DNA of 64,000 bases from Pseudomonadota bacterium (GTDB taxonomy: Bacteria > Pseudomonadota > Alphaproteobacteria > UBA2136 > JASBTF01), in NCBI GenBank assembly GCA_030148545.1, contig JASBTF010000001.1, positions 1 through 64,000 on the forward strand, read 5' to 3'. Positions 15,735 to 23,581 of the stretch are shown piece after piece. The notes beneath the pieces are model-generated. The model was not told where the DNA came from. It worked only from the letters and a program-made list of their open reading frames with translations, and ran no database searches. The translations under genes were made by a program, and so were the position numbers. Every line of letters begins with the position of its first letter. Position 1 is the stretch's first letter.

Positions 15735-15755
15735 TTTGGGGAAGGTTCTTTTTTG
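15724..15755 (+). terminator. Intrinsic terminator after the 194-aa membrane protein
   Basis: CCTCCCC and GGGGAAGG arms around the stop codon, followed by a CTTTTTT run. Confidence 0.6.
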
Positions 15756-15840
15756 TCACAGGGGGGTGGGGTGAGCGCACAATTTGCCGCCACAAGGTTG
15801 TGGACAACAGTGCGCATTTGCTGCATATACTGAAAGAACG

Positions 15841-16389
15841 ATGTTTGACTTGTTTAGCAAAAAAACCGACACCCCACGCCCTGGCAACCCTAACAGTAAA
15901 GGTTCCGGTTTTCATGTGGTAGACCCACGTGAAGCAGGCGGCCATTGCCTAATTAGCGGCCACTTGCACATTCGTGGAGATGTAAGTTTTTGCGGTAGCC
16001 TACGTATTGATGGCCGTGTAGACGGCAAAGTTTCTCAAGCTGAAGGCAGCCAAGGCCAGCTCGTAATTAGTCGCGGCGCGGTGATTAACGGCCCTGTTGT
16101 AGCGCAAGATGTGATTGTGGACGGTACCGTAAGTGGTGACCTGATGGTAGATGGCCGCTTGGAATGTCGCTCCCACGCTGTGCTAAAGGGTGAGGTACGC
16201 TACGGCAGCATCCACATTGCTGATGGCGCTAAAATTGAAGCCCGTTGCCTGCAAAAGGACCAAGGCCCACACCTACAAACCGTGAGCCGCAGCCCACGCA
16301 GTAGCGCCAGCATTAGCACGCTGCAACAAACATCCACCATACCAGTGCCCAGCACCCCAATGGATTTTCTGAGCAAAAACTCAAGATAA
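15841..16389 (+). CDS. Bactofilin-family cytoskeletal protein
   Basis: The ATG at 15841 gives 182 residues; an upstream in-frame ATG would add a Cys/Gln-rich leader with no family counterpart. Residues about 35-140 form the bactofilin (DUF583) beta-helix, with short repeats such as HIRGDVSFCGSLRIDGRVDG, VINGPVVAQDVIVDGTVSGD and VRYGSIHIADGAKIEA. The core is flanked by flexible tails rich in Pro, Gly, Ser and Arg, as in other members. Bactofilins polymerise without nucleotide into membrane-associated filaments and recruit peptidoglycan or polysaccharide enzymes. The DUF6776-like coiled-coil gene at 11500 is a typical genomic partner elsewhere, though it is not adjacent here. Confidence 0.88.
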   Translation: MFDLFSKKTDTPRPGNPNSKGSGFHVVDPREAGGHCLISGHLHIRGDVSFCGSLRIDGRVDGKVSQAEGSQGQLVISRGAVINGPVVAQDVIVDGTVSGDLMVDGRLECRSHAVLKGEVRYGSIHIADGAKIEARCLQKDQGPHLQTVSRSPRSSASISTLQQTSTIPVPSTPMDFLSKNSR

Positions 16390-16446
16390 CAAATACAAAC
16401 CTGGTAAAGCCTTTGTTGCCTTTTAAAAGGGTGCTTTTAGAGTCCC

Positions 16447-16475
16447 TTGACATTGTGTATACTACTTGTTAAGTT
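16447..16475 (+). promoter_or_regulatory. Weak candidate promoter for the 248-aa membrane protein gene
   Basis: TTGACA at 16447, 17 bases, then TAAGTT. TATACT lies inside the spacer and could be an alternative -10 without a good -35. Confidence 0.3.
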
Positions 16476-16528
16476 GGCGGCAACAGTGGTGTAACCACAT
16501 GCCGTTTTCTTTGCCAATGGAGACTTTC

Positions 16529-17275
16529 ATGGCCGATCCTGATTTTTTCTCATTGCTGACTGCTCTATATGAAGCTAGCTTTGGTGCATTCCTTTCACTG
16601 CTGCTATTGTCTGCTGTGTTTGTAATCAGTACAGTTGTGATTATTATTGATTTTTTTAAACAACAGGGTTCTAAGGAATCTGGCAAGATTGTTAAAAACG
16701 TACTGCGAACAACGCTGTTTTGCCTGGCGATCTGGTTCGTATACACTCTTGTGACACAATCGTATAAGTCCAGCTGGCAACGCTACACCGCTCGCCACCC
16801 TCAAGGCGTCGAGCTGGCACAGGTGGACTGTTCAGAATTTAATAGTGCTAATGATTACCTGCGTGTATGGGCGTTGGCCAAAGGGTCTGGCTCATTACGT
16901 AATCGTTGCCACGAGTGGGAAGCAACGATGATAGCTGAAGCTGAGTTGTTCAGAGCTTCCACCATACCGGAGATGCAAGGTTATTTGGCAGCGATATCCG
17001 CGCGAGCTGAAGCCGAAGGTAATGGCGAGGCGGCAGAGTGCATTGTATATGTGCAAAATGCGCTGGCTTCTCTGAACTATACCCTGAGGGTGGGTTACGG
17101 CGGCCATAGGTACTATAGCTCTTTGCGTCCGGTGCCAAGCTATCGTACCCAGCTACATACCTGGCTGCACGGTATTAACAGCCTGATGGCCGGCGGTGGT
17201 ACCTGTGCCGAAACCTTGCCCGATTTGCAGCCTGTACACTTGCAAAATCCCGACCTGTATAATCAGGCTGGCTAA
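16529..17275 (+). CDS. Membrane-anchored protein of unknown function (248 aa)
   Basis: The ATG at 16529 (MADPDFF) is chosen because GGAGA lies seven bases ahead of it; the earlier in-frame ATGs have none. Two helices near the N-terminus (about residues 15-45 and 62-80) are separated by a short basic loop (KQQGSKESGK). The C-terminal two thirds is soluble and probably periplasmic, with Cys in VDCSEF, RNRCHEW, AAECIVY and GGGTCAE that could form two disulfides. A strong terminator follows, so it is monocistronic. I do not recognise the family and propose no function. Confidence 0.65.
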   Translation: MADPDFFSLLTALYEASFGAFLSLLLLSAVFVISTVVIIIDFFKQQGSKESGKIVKNVLRTTLFCLAIWFVYTLVTQSYKSSWQRYTARHPQGVELAQVDCSEFNSANDYLRVWALAKGSGSLRNRCHEWEATMIAEAELFRASTIPEMQGYLAAISARAEAEGNGEAAECIVYVQNALASLNYTLRVGYGGHRYYSSLRPVPSYRTQLHTWLHGINSLMAGGGTCAETLPDLQPVHLQNPDLYNQAG

Positions 17276-17282
17276 TATTATG

Positions 17283-17316
17283 ACGAGCACCACCTTTGGG
17301 TGGTGCTCGTTTTTTA
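17283..17316 (+). terminator. Strong intrinsic terminator
   Basis: ACGAGCACCACC-TTTG-GGTGGTGCTCGT stem of 12 bp followed by a T run. Confidence 0.9.
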
Positions 17317-17363
17317 TGGTGTCATAGTTGGCAATGTGGCAGCTCTCAGCTAAGCTATGCCCC

Positions 17364-17906
17364 ATGACTGATTCTGTAATTTTGCCGTATTGGGAGTTTG
17401 AGCCCAAAATTGACGATACGGCGTATATTTTTCCGCACACCACCATTATGGGTGATGTCACCATTGGCGAGCACACCAGTATTTGGCCACAGGTAGTACT
17501 ACGTGGCGACGTGCACCAAATTCGTATTGGTAAAAACACCAACTTGCAGGATGGTGCAATTGGCCATGTCACCACAGGACGGCATGATTTGGTGATTGGT
17601 GATAACGTTACTGTAGGCCACGGCGCCATTTTACACGGCTGTGAAGTTGGTGATGGCGCACTCATTGGTATGGGTAGCCGCGTGCTAGATGGTGCGGTGG
17701 TGGAACCCGGTGCCATGGTTGCTGCTGGTGCTTTGGTTGGCCCCGGCAAGGTTGTGCCAAGTGGCATGTTGTGGGCTGGCGTGCCTGCTAAGCAAATGCG
17801 CCCCATGAATGAAGACGAAATTGCCTATTTGGAATGGTCGGCCGACCATTATGTAAAACTTGCTGCCAGTTACTTTGGCGGCAACTACCACCCACGCCGA
17901 GATTAG
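17364..17906 (+). CDS. Gamma-class carbonic anhydrase family protein
   Basis: The ATG at 17364 (MTDSVILPYW) gives the family's usual 180 residues; upstream in-frame codons add an unlikely leader. The body is a left-handed beta-helix of hexapeptide repeats. Three His in the expected places (one in DGAIGH, two in VGHGAILHG) match the metal ligands of Cam/YrdA-type gamma-carbonic anhydrases, and VLRGDVHQIRIG carries the conserved Arg-Gly-Asp. The C-terminus has the usual helix (EIAYLEWSADHYVKLA). Many members are active hydratases, others are not, and the sequence does not decide. The next gene starts 12 bp on, suggesting an operon with the DMT-type protein and lpxC. Confidence 0.9.
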   Translation: MTDSVILPYWEFEPKIDDTAYIFPHTTIMGDVTIGEHTSIWPQVVLRGDVHQIRIGKNTNLQDGAIGHVTTGRHDLVIGDNVTVGHGAILHGCEVGDGALIGMGSRVLDGAVVEPGAMVAAGALVGPGKVVPSGMLWAGVPAKQMRPMNEDEIAYLEWSADHYVKLAASYFGGNYHPRRD

Positions 17907-17918
17907 AAAGTTCGTATT

Positions 17919-18911
17919 ATGATTCTGGGATTTTACCTTGGCTTAATTTCTATGGCTATTTGGATGCTGCTGGATATGTTCAGCCGCGTTGCTGTAACAA
18001 CATGGGAGTTCAACGGATTGGTTTACTCCACACTTAACCTGATGATTGGTGGCGCCGGATTGGTACTGTTAGCAGGTAAAGCATGGAGCTTAAAGAGCAC
18101 GCTAAAAGACCCTTATACGTGGAGTTACAGCATACTACGCGTTATAAAAACCGTGTTGGTGATTAATGCCATGGTTTATCTCACCGCTACGGCATCATTA
18201 TTTGCAATGCGTGTAGAAATTTTGATGACGATGGCGGCGGCGGCGTTCATGTTAAAACGGCATATACAGCTATGGGAATGGCCGGGGCTGTTGGTTGTGC
18301 TGATAGGGGTTACGCTTTTATGGAAGGAGCAAGCGGTACTGGTCACAAACATTGCACCACCAGCAATACTTATTGCTCTAGCCGCGGTATGTGGCACCAT
18401 TATGTACCTTATTGCCGAGTTACACCCAGTTAACAACAAAAGTGGTGGCTGGCGCGAGCGTGCTGGCTTTACAGGGATGATGTTGTTGGCCACAGCAGGC
18501 TGTTTTTTCGTGCTTGGGCTGATTTTGGCGTTGCTCAATATGTTTTTTGGCTTTACCGATAACACAAACAGCGTGTGGGCACCGTTGGTACCAACATTGG
18601 CGGATTACACCACACCATGGGTGTGGGGTGCGGCGGCGGCTGTTGGTATCTTCCTGCGTGCGCCAAGTATGTACCTGTATCTTAATGCAGCGCGACTGCT
18701 TAAGGCAGAGCTAATCGCGGTTGTATCGCTTATTGGTAGTTTTGCACTTATTGGTTATGAGAGTATTTTTGGCTGGCTCGGTTGGGTAGATGCCAGCACA
18801 CTCACGTTTGATACTATTATAGCCAGTATTGTGATGCTGTTTGGTGCCTTATGGTTAATGGTTGTGCGTATGAACCACAAAGCTCATAAAACCGATGAGG
18901 ACGATTTGTAG
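17919..18911 (+). CDS. DMT/EamA-like ten-helix membrane protein
   Basis: The 330-residue protein has about ten membrane helices in two halves of five, the layout of the drug/metabolite transporter superfamily. Short polar loops hold KSTLKDPYTW and HPVNNKSGGWRERAG, and the cytoplasmic end is charged (HKAHKTDEDDL). I see no substrate-defining motif, so family membership rests on topology and general composition. The stop codon TAG overlaps the lpxC GTG by one base (TAGTG), so translation of lpxC probably depends on this gene. That link hints at an envelope or lipid-A-related role, which is inference only. Confidence 0.6.
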   Translation: MILGFYLGLISMAIWMLLDMFSRVAVTTWEFNGLVYSTLNLMIGGAGLVLLAGKAWSLKSTLKDPYTWSYSILRVIKTVLVINAMVYLTATASLFAMRVEILMTMAAAAFMLKRHIQLWEWPGLLVVLIGVTLLWKEQAVLVTNIAPPAILIALAAVCGTIMYLIAELHPVNNKSGGWRERAGFTGMMLLATAGCFFVLGLILALLNMFFGFTDNTNSVWAPLVPTLADYTTPWVWGAAAAVGIFLRAPSMYLYLNAARLLKAELIAVVSLIGSFALIGYESIFGWLGWVDASTLTFDTIIASIVMLFGALWLMVVRMNHKAHKTDEDDL

Positions 18912-19735
18912 TGCCGCAGCACATTACTTTAGCTAAGGCTACAGCCGTGCTCAGCGGTGTGGGTGTACATAGTGGGGAGCCGTGCACCGCACAGGTATTA
19001 CCACGTGATACGGGTGGGATTGTGTTTCGCCAAAATGGGGAAGAGCTTGCGCTATCACCAAATGCAGTGGCCGACACACGTAATGCCACCACCATAGCGA
19101 GCCGTAACGTACGCATTGGCATGGTGGAGCACGTATTGGCAGCCTTAGGTGCCAGTGGCATTACTGCCGCCACTGTGGAAGTAACAGGGCCAGAAGTGCC
19201 GATTATGAGCGGTGCCAGCGCCGAATGGATGGATGCTTTGGCCGCAGCAGGCACCAGCATGCTAGATGAGACATACACGCCCATTGATCTCAGCACGTTG
19301 GGGCTAGATTGTGAGGCACTGGGTATTGAAGTTGCCTCCGCTGAGGCATTGACGCTCACGGTGGTGCAGCAATTTAATCATCCGCTACTGACGGCTGATA
19401 CCTTTAGCGCACCAGTACAAGCCGATGTTTTCGCGAGCAGCATTGCCAATGCACGCACTTTTGCCTGGGAGAAAGACATTGAGAAGCTTCGCGCCGCAGG
19501 GCTCATTAAAGGCGGCAGCCTAGGCTGTGCGGTAGTGTTTGGCGAGACAGACGTGGTCAACGACGACGGCCTGCGCTACCCGGATGAACCACTACGCCAC
19601 AAATGGCTAGATCTATTAGGTGATTTACAGCAGGTAGGCACACCACTTACCGGCCACCTCACCGTGCACAACCCCAGCCACACCAAAAACCACCAAATTG
19701 TATTAGCGATATCAGAGTGCTTAAATACTGGCTAA
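18911..19735 (+). CDS. lpxC: UDP-3-O-acyl-N-acetylglucosamine deacetylase, short divergent form
   Basis: LpxC catalyses the committed step of lipid A synthesis. The GTG start overlaps the upstream stop. Family landmarks are present: GVGVHSGEP near residue 16; EH at 73-74 (MVEHVLAAL), with Glu73 as general base and His74 as a zinc ligand; RHKWLD with His230 and Asp234, the other two zinc ligands; and His257 in PSHTKNH at the catalytic-acid position. The protein is 274 residues against about 300 in typical enzymes. The usual IMDGSA motif reads IMSGASAEW here, so an otherwise conserved Asp is a Ser. The usual place is the division/cell-wall cluster, whereas here it follows a DMT-type gene. Activity is likely because all metal ligands remain. 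Confidence 0.85.
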   Translation: MPQHITLAKATAVLSGVGVHSGEPCTAQVLPRDTGGIVFRQNGEELALSPNAVADTRNATTIASRNVRIGMVEHVLAALGASGITAATVEVTGPEVPIMSGASAEWMDALAAAGTSMLDETYTPIDLSTLGLDCEALGIEVASAEALTLTVVQQFNHPLLTADTFSAPVQADVFASSIANARTFAWEKDIEKLRAAGLIKGGSLGCAVVFGETDVVNDDGLRYPDEPLRHKWLDLLGDLQQVGTPLTGHLTVHNPSHTKNHQIVLAISECLNTG

Positions 19736-19770
19736 GCCAGTGTGGGATAGCGAAAAACGCTAAAATATAC

Positions 19771-19799
19771 TTGACGCTGTGGATAAGTTGGTGCATACA
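19771..19799 (+). promoter_or_regulatory. Candidate rpsA promoter
   Basis: TTGACG, 17 bases, then CATACA. A start near 19806 would give a leader of about 190 bases that includes the repeat at 19827 and the hairpin at 19908. Confidence 0.4.
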
Positions 19800-19826
19800 G
19801 ACCGCGCTGATGCGCTGTATAAGCGC

Positions 19827-19894
19827 AAAAAAGGATTAAGTATCCTTTTTAGGCAAGAGTCCCGGAGACTGACCTTTAGGTCATGTCGGAGGAT
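19827..19894 (+). repeat. Dispersed ~68-bp structured repeat in the rpsA leader
   Basis: It contains two hairpins, AAAAAGGAT-TAAGT-ATCCTTTTT and TGACCT-TT-AGGTCA, within a conserved frame. The same sequence recurs at 55237-55304 without gaps, with about seven substitutions, most of them between the hairpins. Here it lies in the presumed 5' leader of rpsA, about 100 bases before the ATG. It may be a mobile palindromic element or an RNA structure. Confidence 0.85.
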
Positions 19895-19907
19895 GAAAAT
19901 AAGCATG

Positions 19908-19929
19908 CCTAGTGCAAACCGACACTAGG
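19908..19929 (+). promoter_or_regulatory. Hairpin in the rpsA leader
   Basis: CCTAGTG and CACTAGG pair around an 8-base loop, 66 bases before the rpsA ATG. There is no T run, so it is not a terminator. It could be part of autogenous control of S1, by analogy with other rpsA leaders. Confidence 0.4.
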
Positions 19930-19995
19930 GTTCGACCATCGCCAAACGCGCTGGGATTGATGAAAACCTCGGTAGATAAAAGAGAGACTATCTCT

Positions 19996-21861
19996 ATGTC
20001 AGATAATCATATCCATCCTCAACCAGATTTGCAGAGCGCCGGTATTACACCTGCGGAAATTAAAGCTGCTATGGATGCGGATTTTACCAGTAAACTCGAT
20101 GAAACCTTTGCCCCGCACCAAACTGTGCGCAGCCAAGTTGTTAAAGGCCTAATCACCAACATTGATGGTGAGTTCGCTATTATCGACATCGGCATGAAGG
20201 CAGAAGGTCGTATTCCTCTAAAAGAATTTATCGAATTTGGTAAAGAAGAAGCGGAAATTGAAGTTGGCCAAACTGTAGATGTGTACGTTGAAAACCTCGA
20301 CGACCGTCATGGTGAAGCACAGCTAAGCCGCGAAAAAGCACGTCGTGAAGAAGTGCTGGACGACCTAGAGCGTGTACACGCTAAGGAAGAAACTGTTGAA
20401 GGTATCATCTTCGGCCGCGTTAAAGGTGGCTTCATGGTAGATGTACAGGGTATTCTTGGCTTTATGCCAGGCTCCCAGCTGGATGCACGTCCAATTATGG
20501 ACGTAAACCCATACATGTACACCCCGCTGGAAATGATGATTGTTAAGCTCGAGCGTGAGCGTAACAACGTTATTGTTTCTCGCCGTGCCGTAATGGACAA
20601 ACGCAACGCTGGTACTCGCGACGAGCTGTTGAATGACATGCACGAAGGCCAAGTACTAGAAGGTGTTGTGAAGAACATCACCGACTTTGGTGCGTTTATT
20701 GACCTTGGTGGTGTTGATGGCTTGCTGCACATTACCGACATTGCATGGCACCGTATTGGTCACCCAAGTGAAGTGATCAAGCTGGGCCAAACTCTGGAAC
20801 TGAAAGTTGTTCGCTTTGATGAAGATAGCAAGCGCGTAAGCCTTGGCTTGAAGCAACTGAGCGATGACCCATGGACCAGCGTGAACGACACCTACCCAAT
20901 TGGTGCAAAAGTAAAAGGTAAAGTTACCAACATTACCGATTACGGTGCCTTTGTTGAGCTTGCTCCAGGTGTTGAAGGCTTGATTCACGTAAGTGAAATG
21001 AGCTGGACCCGTAAGAACGTACACCCAGGTAAGATTGTTTCTACCTCTGAAGAAGTGGAAGTAATGGTACTAGAAATCGACCACGATAAGCGTCGTATTT
21101 CATTGGGTCTCAAGCAAGTACAAAGCAACCCATGGGAAGCTTTTGCTGAGCAGTTCAAGGTTGGTCAGGAAGTATCCGGCCAAGTTCGCAGCGTGACCGA
21201 CTTTGGTGTATTTGTTGGCTTGACCGACGACATCGATGGCCTGATCCACGTAAGCGACCTGAGCTGGGACAAGAGCGGTGAAGAAGCACTGGCGGATTAC
21301 CGCAAGGGTGACACCGTAAGCGCTAAAGTGCTCACCATCGATCCTGAGAAGGAGCGTGTAGCACTGGGTGTTAAGCAGCTGAGTAACGATCCGTTCACCA
21401 GCTTTGCTGAAACCAACACCAAGGGTGACATTCTTAAAGTGAACGTAACCGACGTATCTCTGGATGGTCTAACTGTAGACGCTAGTGGTATTGAAGTGTT
21501 CATTAAGAAGCGTGACCTAGCGGTTGAGCGTGACCAGCAAGATCCACAACGCTTTAAAGAAGGCGAAACTATTGACGCGAAGCTGGTAAACATCAGCACT
21601 AAAGACCGTCGTGTGGTGCTTTCTATCCGTGCGTTGGAGATTGATGAAGAGCGCGAAGCTGTTGCTGAGTTTGCAAGTGATGAAGGTGGTACCTCCACAC
21701 TGGCAGATGCTCTGGGCAGTGCGCTAAAATCTTCAGACACTGAAGAAGCAAAGCCAGCTAAAAAAGCTGCAGCGAAGAAATCCACCGCCAAAAAAGCGGC
21801 TAAGAAGGATGACGACGCTGAAGCTAAGTCTGAGGAAGCTTCCGCAGACGCAGCTGAGTAA
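19996..21861 (+). CDS. rpsA: 30S ribosomal protein S1
   Basis: S1 binds mRNA on the small subunit and helps start translation. The ATG at 19996 (MSDNHIH) is preferred: the frame upstream runs through the structured leader. Six S1 (OB-fold) domains follow in order, recognisable by VKGLITNIDGEF, VEGIIFGRVKGGFMV, VLEGVVKNITDFGAFI, VKGKVTNITDYGAFV, VSGQVRSVTDFGVFV and the weaker ILKVNVTDVSLDG. After the sixth domain comes an acidic linker and a tail alternating Lys/Ala (AKKAAAKKSTAKKAAKK) and Asp/Glu. The total is 621 residues. A strong terminator follows. The basic tail is similar in style to those on NhaA (29092) and the protein at 25465. Confidence 0.97.
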   Translation: MSDNHIHPQPDLQSAGITPAEIKAAMDADFTSKLDETFAPHQTVRSQVVKGLITNIDGEFAIIDIGMKAEGRIPLKEFIEFGKEEAEIEVGQTVDVYVENLDDRHGEAQLSREKARREEVLDDLERVHAKEETVEGIIFGRVKGGFMVDVQGILGFMPGSQLDARPIMDVNPYMYTPLEMMIVKLERERNNVIVSRRAVMDKRNAGTRDELLNDMHEGQVLEGVVKNITDFGAFIDLGGVDGLLHITDIAWHRIGHPSEVIKLGQTLELKVVRFDEDSKRVSLGLKQLSDDPWTSVNDTYPIGAKVKGKVTNITDYGAFVELAPGVEGLIHVSEMSWTRKNVHPGKIVSTSEEVEVMVLEIDHDKRRISLGLKQVQSNPWEAFAEQFKVGQEVSGQVRSVTDFGVFVGLTDDIDGLIHVSDLSWDKSGEEALADYRKGDTVSAKVLTIDPEKERVALGVKQLSNDPFTSFAETNTKGDILKVNVTDVSLDGLTVDASGIEVFIKKRDLAVERDQQDPQRFKEGETIDAKLVNISTKDRRVVLSIRALEIDEEREAVAEFASDEGGTSTLADALGSALKSSDTEEAKPAKKAAAKKSTAKKAAKKDDDAEAKSEEASADAAE

Positions 21862-21879
21862 GCTTGCACCTATAGCGAA

Positions 21880-21906
21880 AAGCCCCCGCAGTGCGGGGGC
21901 TTTTTT
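21880..21906 (+). terminator. rpsA terminator
   Basis: AGCCCCCG-CAGTG-CGGGGGCT stem followed by TTTTTT. Confidence 0.9.
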
Positions 21907-21923
21907 AATTAAGATAAGAAGAG

Positions 21924-22784
21924 CTAGGCGACCCAAATTTCTGGTTTTGGCGCGTCGCTTCTTCTTCTTTTTACGGGCATAACGCCAAGCGCAGCAGAGA
22001 CTCTGTTCTCGTCGTCGATGCCCCACCATTCGCAAGCAGTGGCGTAGGCGAGTTCAAGCTCTGGAACAACTGCTGGCTTGCCGGGAATATCTTGCTTGGT
22101 AGCCAAGTGCGTGTAGGCCACCTCTAGAGCTTTGCCCTGTGTTGGGTAGGGCCCATAGCCATCCATCGGTGGGCTGGGTGGCCCAAAGGCAGATTGGTCT
22201 GTTTCATGAAGTTCGAACAGGTACCAACCGCTCTCAAAGCCCAGCACCAGCAGTTTGGATGTTGGAAACGCATCGGCTAATTCAATCTCGGCGGTTCGTG
22301 GCTTGTTGCTGCGGTAAATGGCGCGGTTTTGCAGGCTGCCCAGTGCCAAAAGTGATGTGCTCACCGCCAGTGCCTTGGCCTCGGCTAGGGGCTGTAAGGG
22401 TGGTTTGCCACCACTTTCATCCATCATATTGAGAAAATTAGAGGTGGTATCCAACCCTGATTTTTTTTGCCGTTCCAGCCATGTGTCGTAACGGGGTGGC
22501 ACAGTGAAAAGCAGGCAGTAGATGCTGTGCGGGTCTTCCAAGAAGCGCATCAGGTCTACCTGCAGCGGGCGTACCATCATCGGTACGCCGTTGTGGACGT
22601 GGTCGACAAACTCGCGGACTTTCGTGTCTAGCTGGAATTCATTGCGCTGTGCAGCCAATGCAGTGGCCATCTCCTCGCCTTCTGCTCCAAAGAGTGTGGC
22701 GATGCGTTCATTATCGTAATAATTTTCAGGTTTGGGGGCGTCGCCCGCGGTGGGTTCAGCCTCCGTGTTTACAGTATCGGTCAT
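21924..22784 (-). CDS. Unrecognised soluble protein (286 aa)
   Basis: A clear ribosome site (AGGAG) precedes the ATG, and AGGAG/CTCCT can pair, which might hide the site. The protein has no signal peptide or membrane segment. It begins with an acidic disordered stretch (residues 1-22), followed by mixed alpha/beta sequence with Trp- and Tyr-rich patches (SGWYLFELHETD, DGYGPYPTQGKALE) and a basic C-terminus (PVKRRRSDAPKPE). I recognise no domain. It converges on rpsA and is followed upstream by two other unknown genes on the same strand, each separated from the next by a terminator. Confidence 0.65.
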   Translation of the reverse strand: MTDTVNTEAEPTAGDAPKPENYYDNERIATLFGAEGEEMATALAAQRNEFQLDTKVREFVDHVHNGVPMMVRPLQVDLMRFLEDPHSIYCLLFTVPPRYDTWLERQKKSGLDTTSNFLNMMDESGGKPPLQPLAEAKALAVSTSLLALGSLQNRAIYRSNKPRTAEIELADAFPTSKLLVLGFESGWYLFELHETDQSAFGPPSPPMDGYGPYPTQGKALEVAYTHLATKQDIPGKPAVVPELELAYATACEWWGIDDENRVSAALGVMPVKRRRSDAPKPEIWVA

Positions 22785-22887
22785 AGGAGTTTCTCCTCTG
22801 AGCTAAAAACCGAATAAAAAGATGCCTACCTATAGCGGATAATAGCGTTGTGTGCAATTGGCCAGTTGCAGGCACGATGCGCCCATA

Positions 22888-22921
22888 CAAAAAGGCACCC
22901 CAGGGCGGGGGTGCCTTTTTG
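22888..22921. terminator. Bidirectional terminator
   Basis: AAAAAGGCACCCC and GGGGTGCCTTTTT arms around a short loop. The stem is nearly the same as the one at 23536. Confidence 0.8.
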
Positions 22922-22934
22922 CGTAATGAGGAGT

Positions 22935-23435
22935 TTAAGGCTGCTCCAGCTCGTCCATAATTTCTTGGTAAGCTGCGTTATATGCTTGTTGGTAGGCCGC
23001 TTCACCAGCACGGTGCATTGCGTTATGGTAGCGTTGGCACTGCTCTAGTGCTGCTTGCAAACCAGAACTGTTTTGATTTGCCCAAACCAAATAACCATAG
23101 CTTGCAATAGGGTGTCGAGACGATCCATTGGTAGGCTGCATGCAGTGGTGCATCAACGAGCTTGGTGTTACACCATCGCCAAGTTGTTCATTGAGAGCTA
23201 TAGCATTGTTTGAGCTATTACTTATGGCGGCAACACCCAAGAGAGTGAGGGTGGTAAGAATGGTAGATGCCAAAAGGCTTAGTAAAATTTGTTTGGGTTT
23301 GCTGGCTGTCATATATCTAGCAAAGAGGTATGCAAGTAGTGCTAGTATGATAAATGTTTTTAAGAAGTGAAAGATAAACTCAAGTGTTATATGACCATCT
23401 GGCATAAAGAGGAATTCAATGTAGTTGAGATTCAT
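22935..23435 (-). CDS. Unrecognised membrane protein with Cys-rich tail (166 aa)
   Basis: Start choice is uncertain. The ATG at 23435 (MNLNYIEFLF) lacks a clear ribosome site, and a TTG 33 bases upstream or an ATG 30 bases downstream are alternatives. Two membrane helices (about residues 18-40 and 48-70) are followed by a soluble, probably periplasmic part. That part carries MHHCMQPTNG and LEQCQRYHNAMHRAGEAA, then a Tyr/Gln/Ala-rich helix (AYQQAYNAAYQEIMDELE). The two Cys could form a disulfide. No known family is recognised. Similar hairpin terminators flank it on both sides. Confidence 0.55.
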   Translation of the reverse strand: MNLNYIEFLFMPDGHITLEFIFHFLKTFIILALLAYLFARYMTASKPKQILLSLLASTILTTLTLLGVAAISNSSNNAIALNEQLGDGVTPSSLMHHCMQPTNGSSRHPIASYGYLVWANQNSSGLQAALEQCQRYHNAMHRAGEAAYQQAYNAAYQEIMDELEQP

Positions 23436-23535
23436 GAGTACGTATTGTCGATTTATTAGATGCGACAATTTCCCAAAACGGAGTTAACAAGATAACTGGA
23501 TATTTTCGTATACCTACTGGGGCTGTGATGCAAGT

Positions 23536-23564
23536 AAAAAGGCACCCCAAGGTAGGGGTGCCTT
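23536..23564. terminator. Terminator hairpin
   Basis: AAAAAGGCACCCC and GGGGTGCCTTT arms, a close relative of the hairpin at 22888. It ends the 142-residue gene on the minus strand. Confidence 0.75.
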
Positions 23565-23581
23565 TCGTATTCTGGTTTGGG

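Noticed and set aside
19908-19945. GGGTTCGACC in the rpsA leader as a tRNA T-arm
   Set aside because: No acceptor, D or anticodon stems can be drawn around it.
19912-19995. Earlier start of rpsA
   Set aside because: It would translate the hairpin at 19908 and has no family counterpart; the start MSDNHIH at 19996 fits better.
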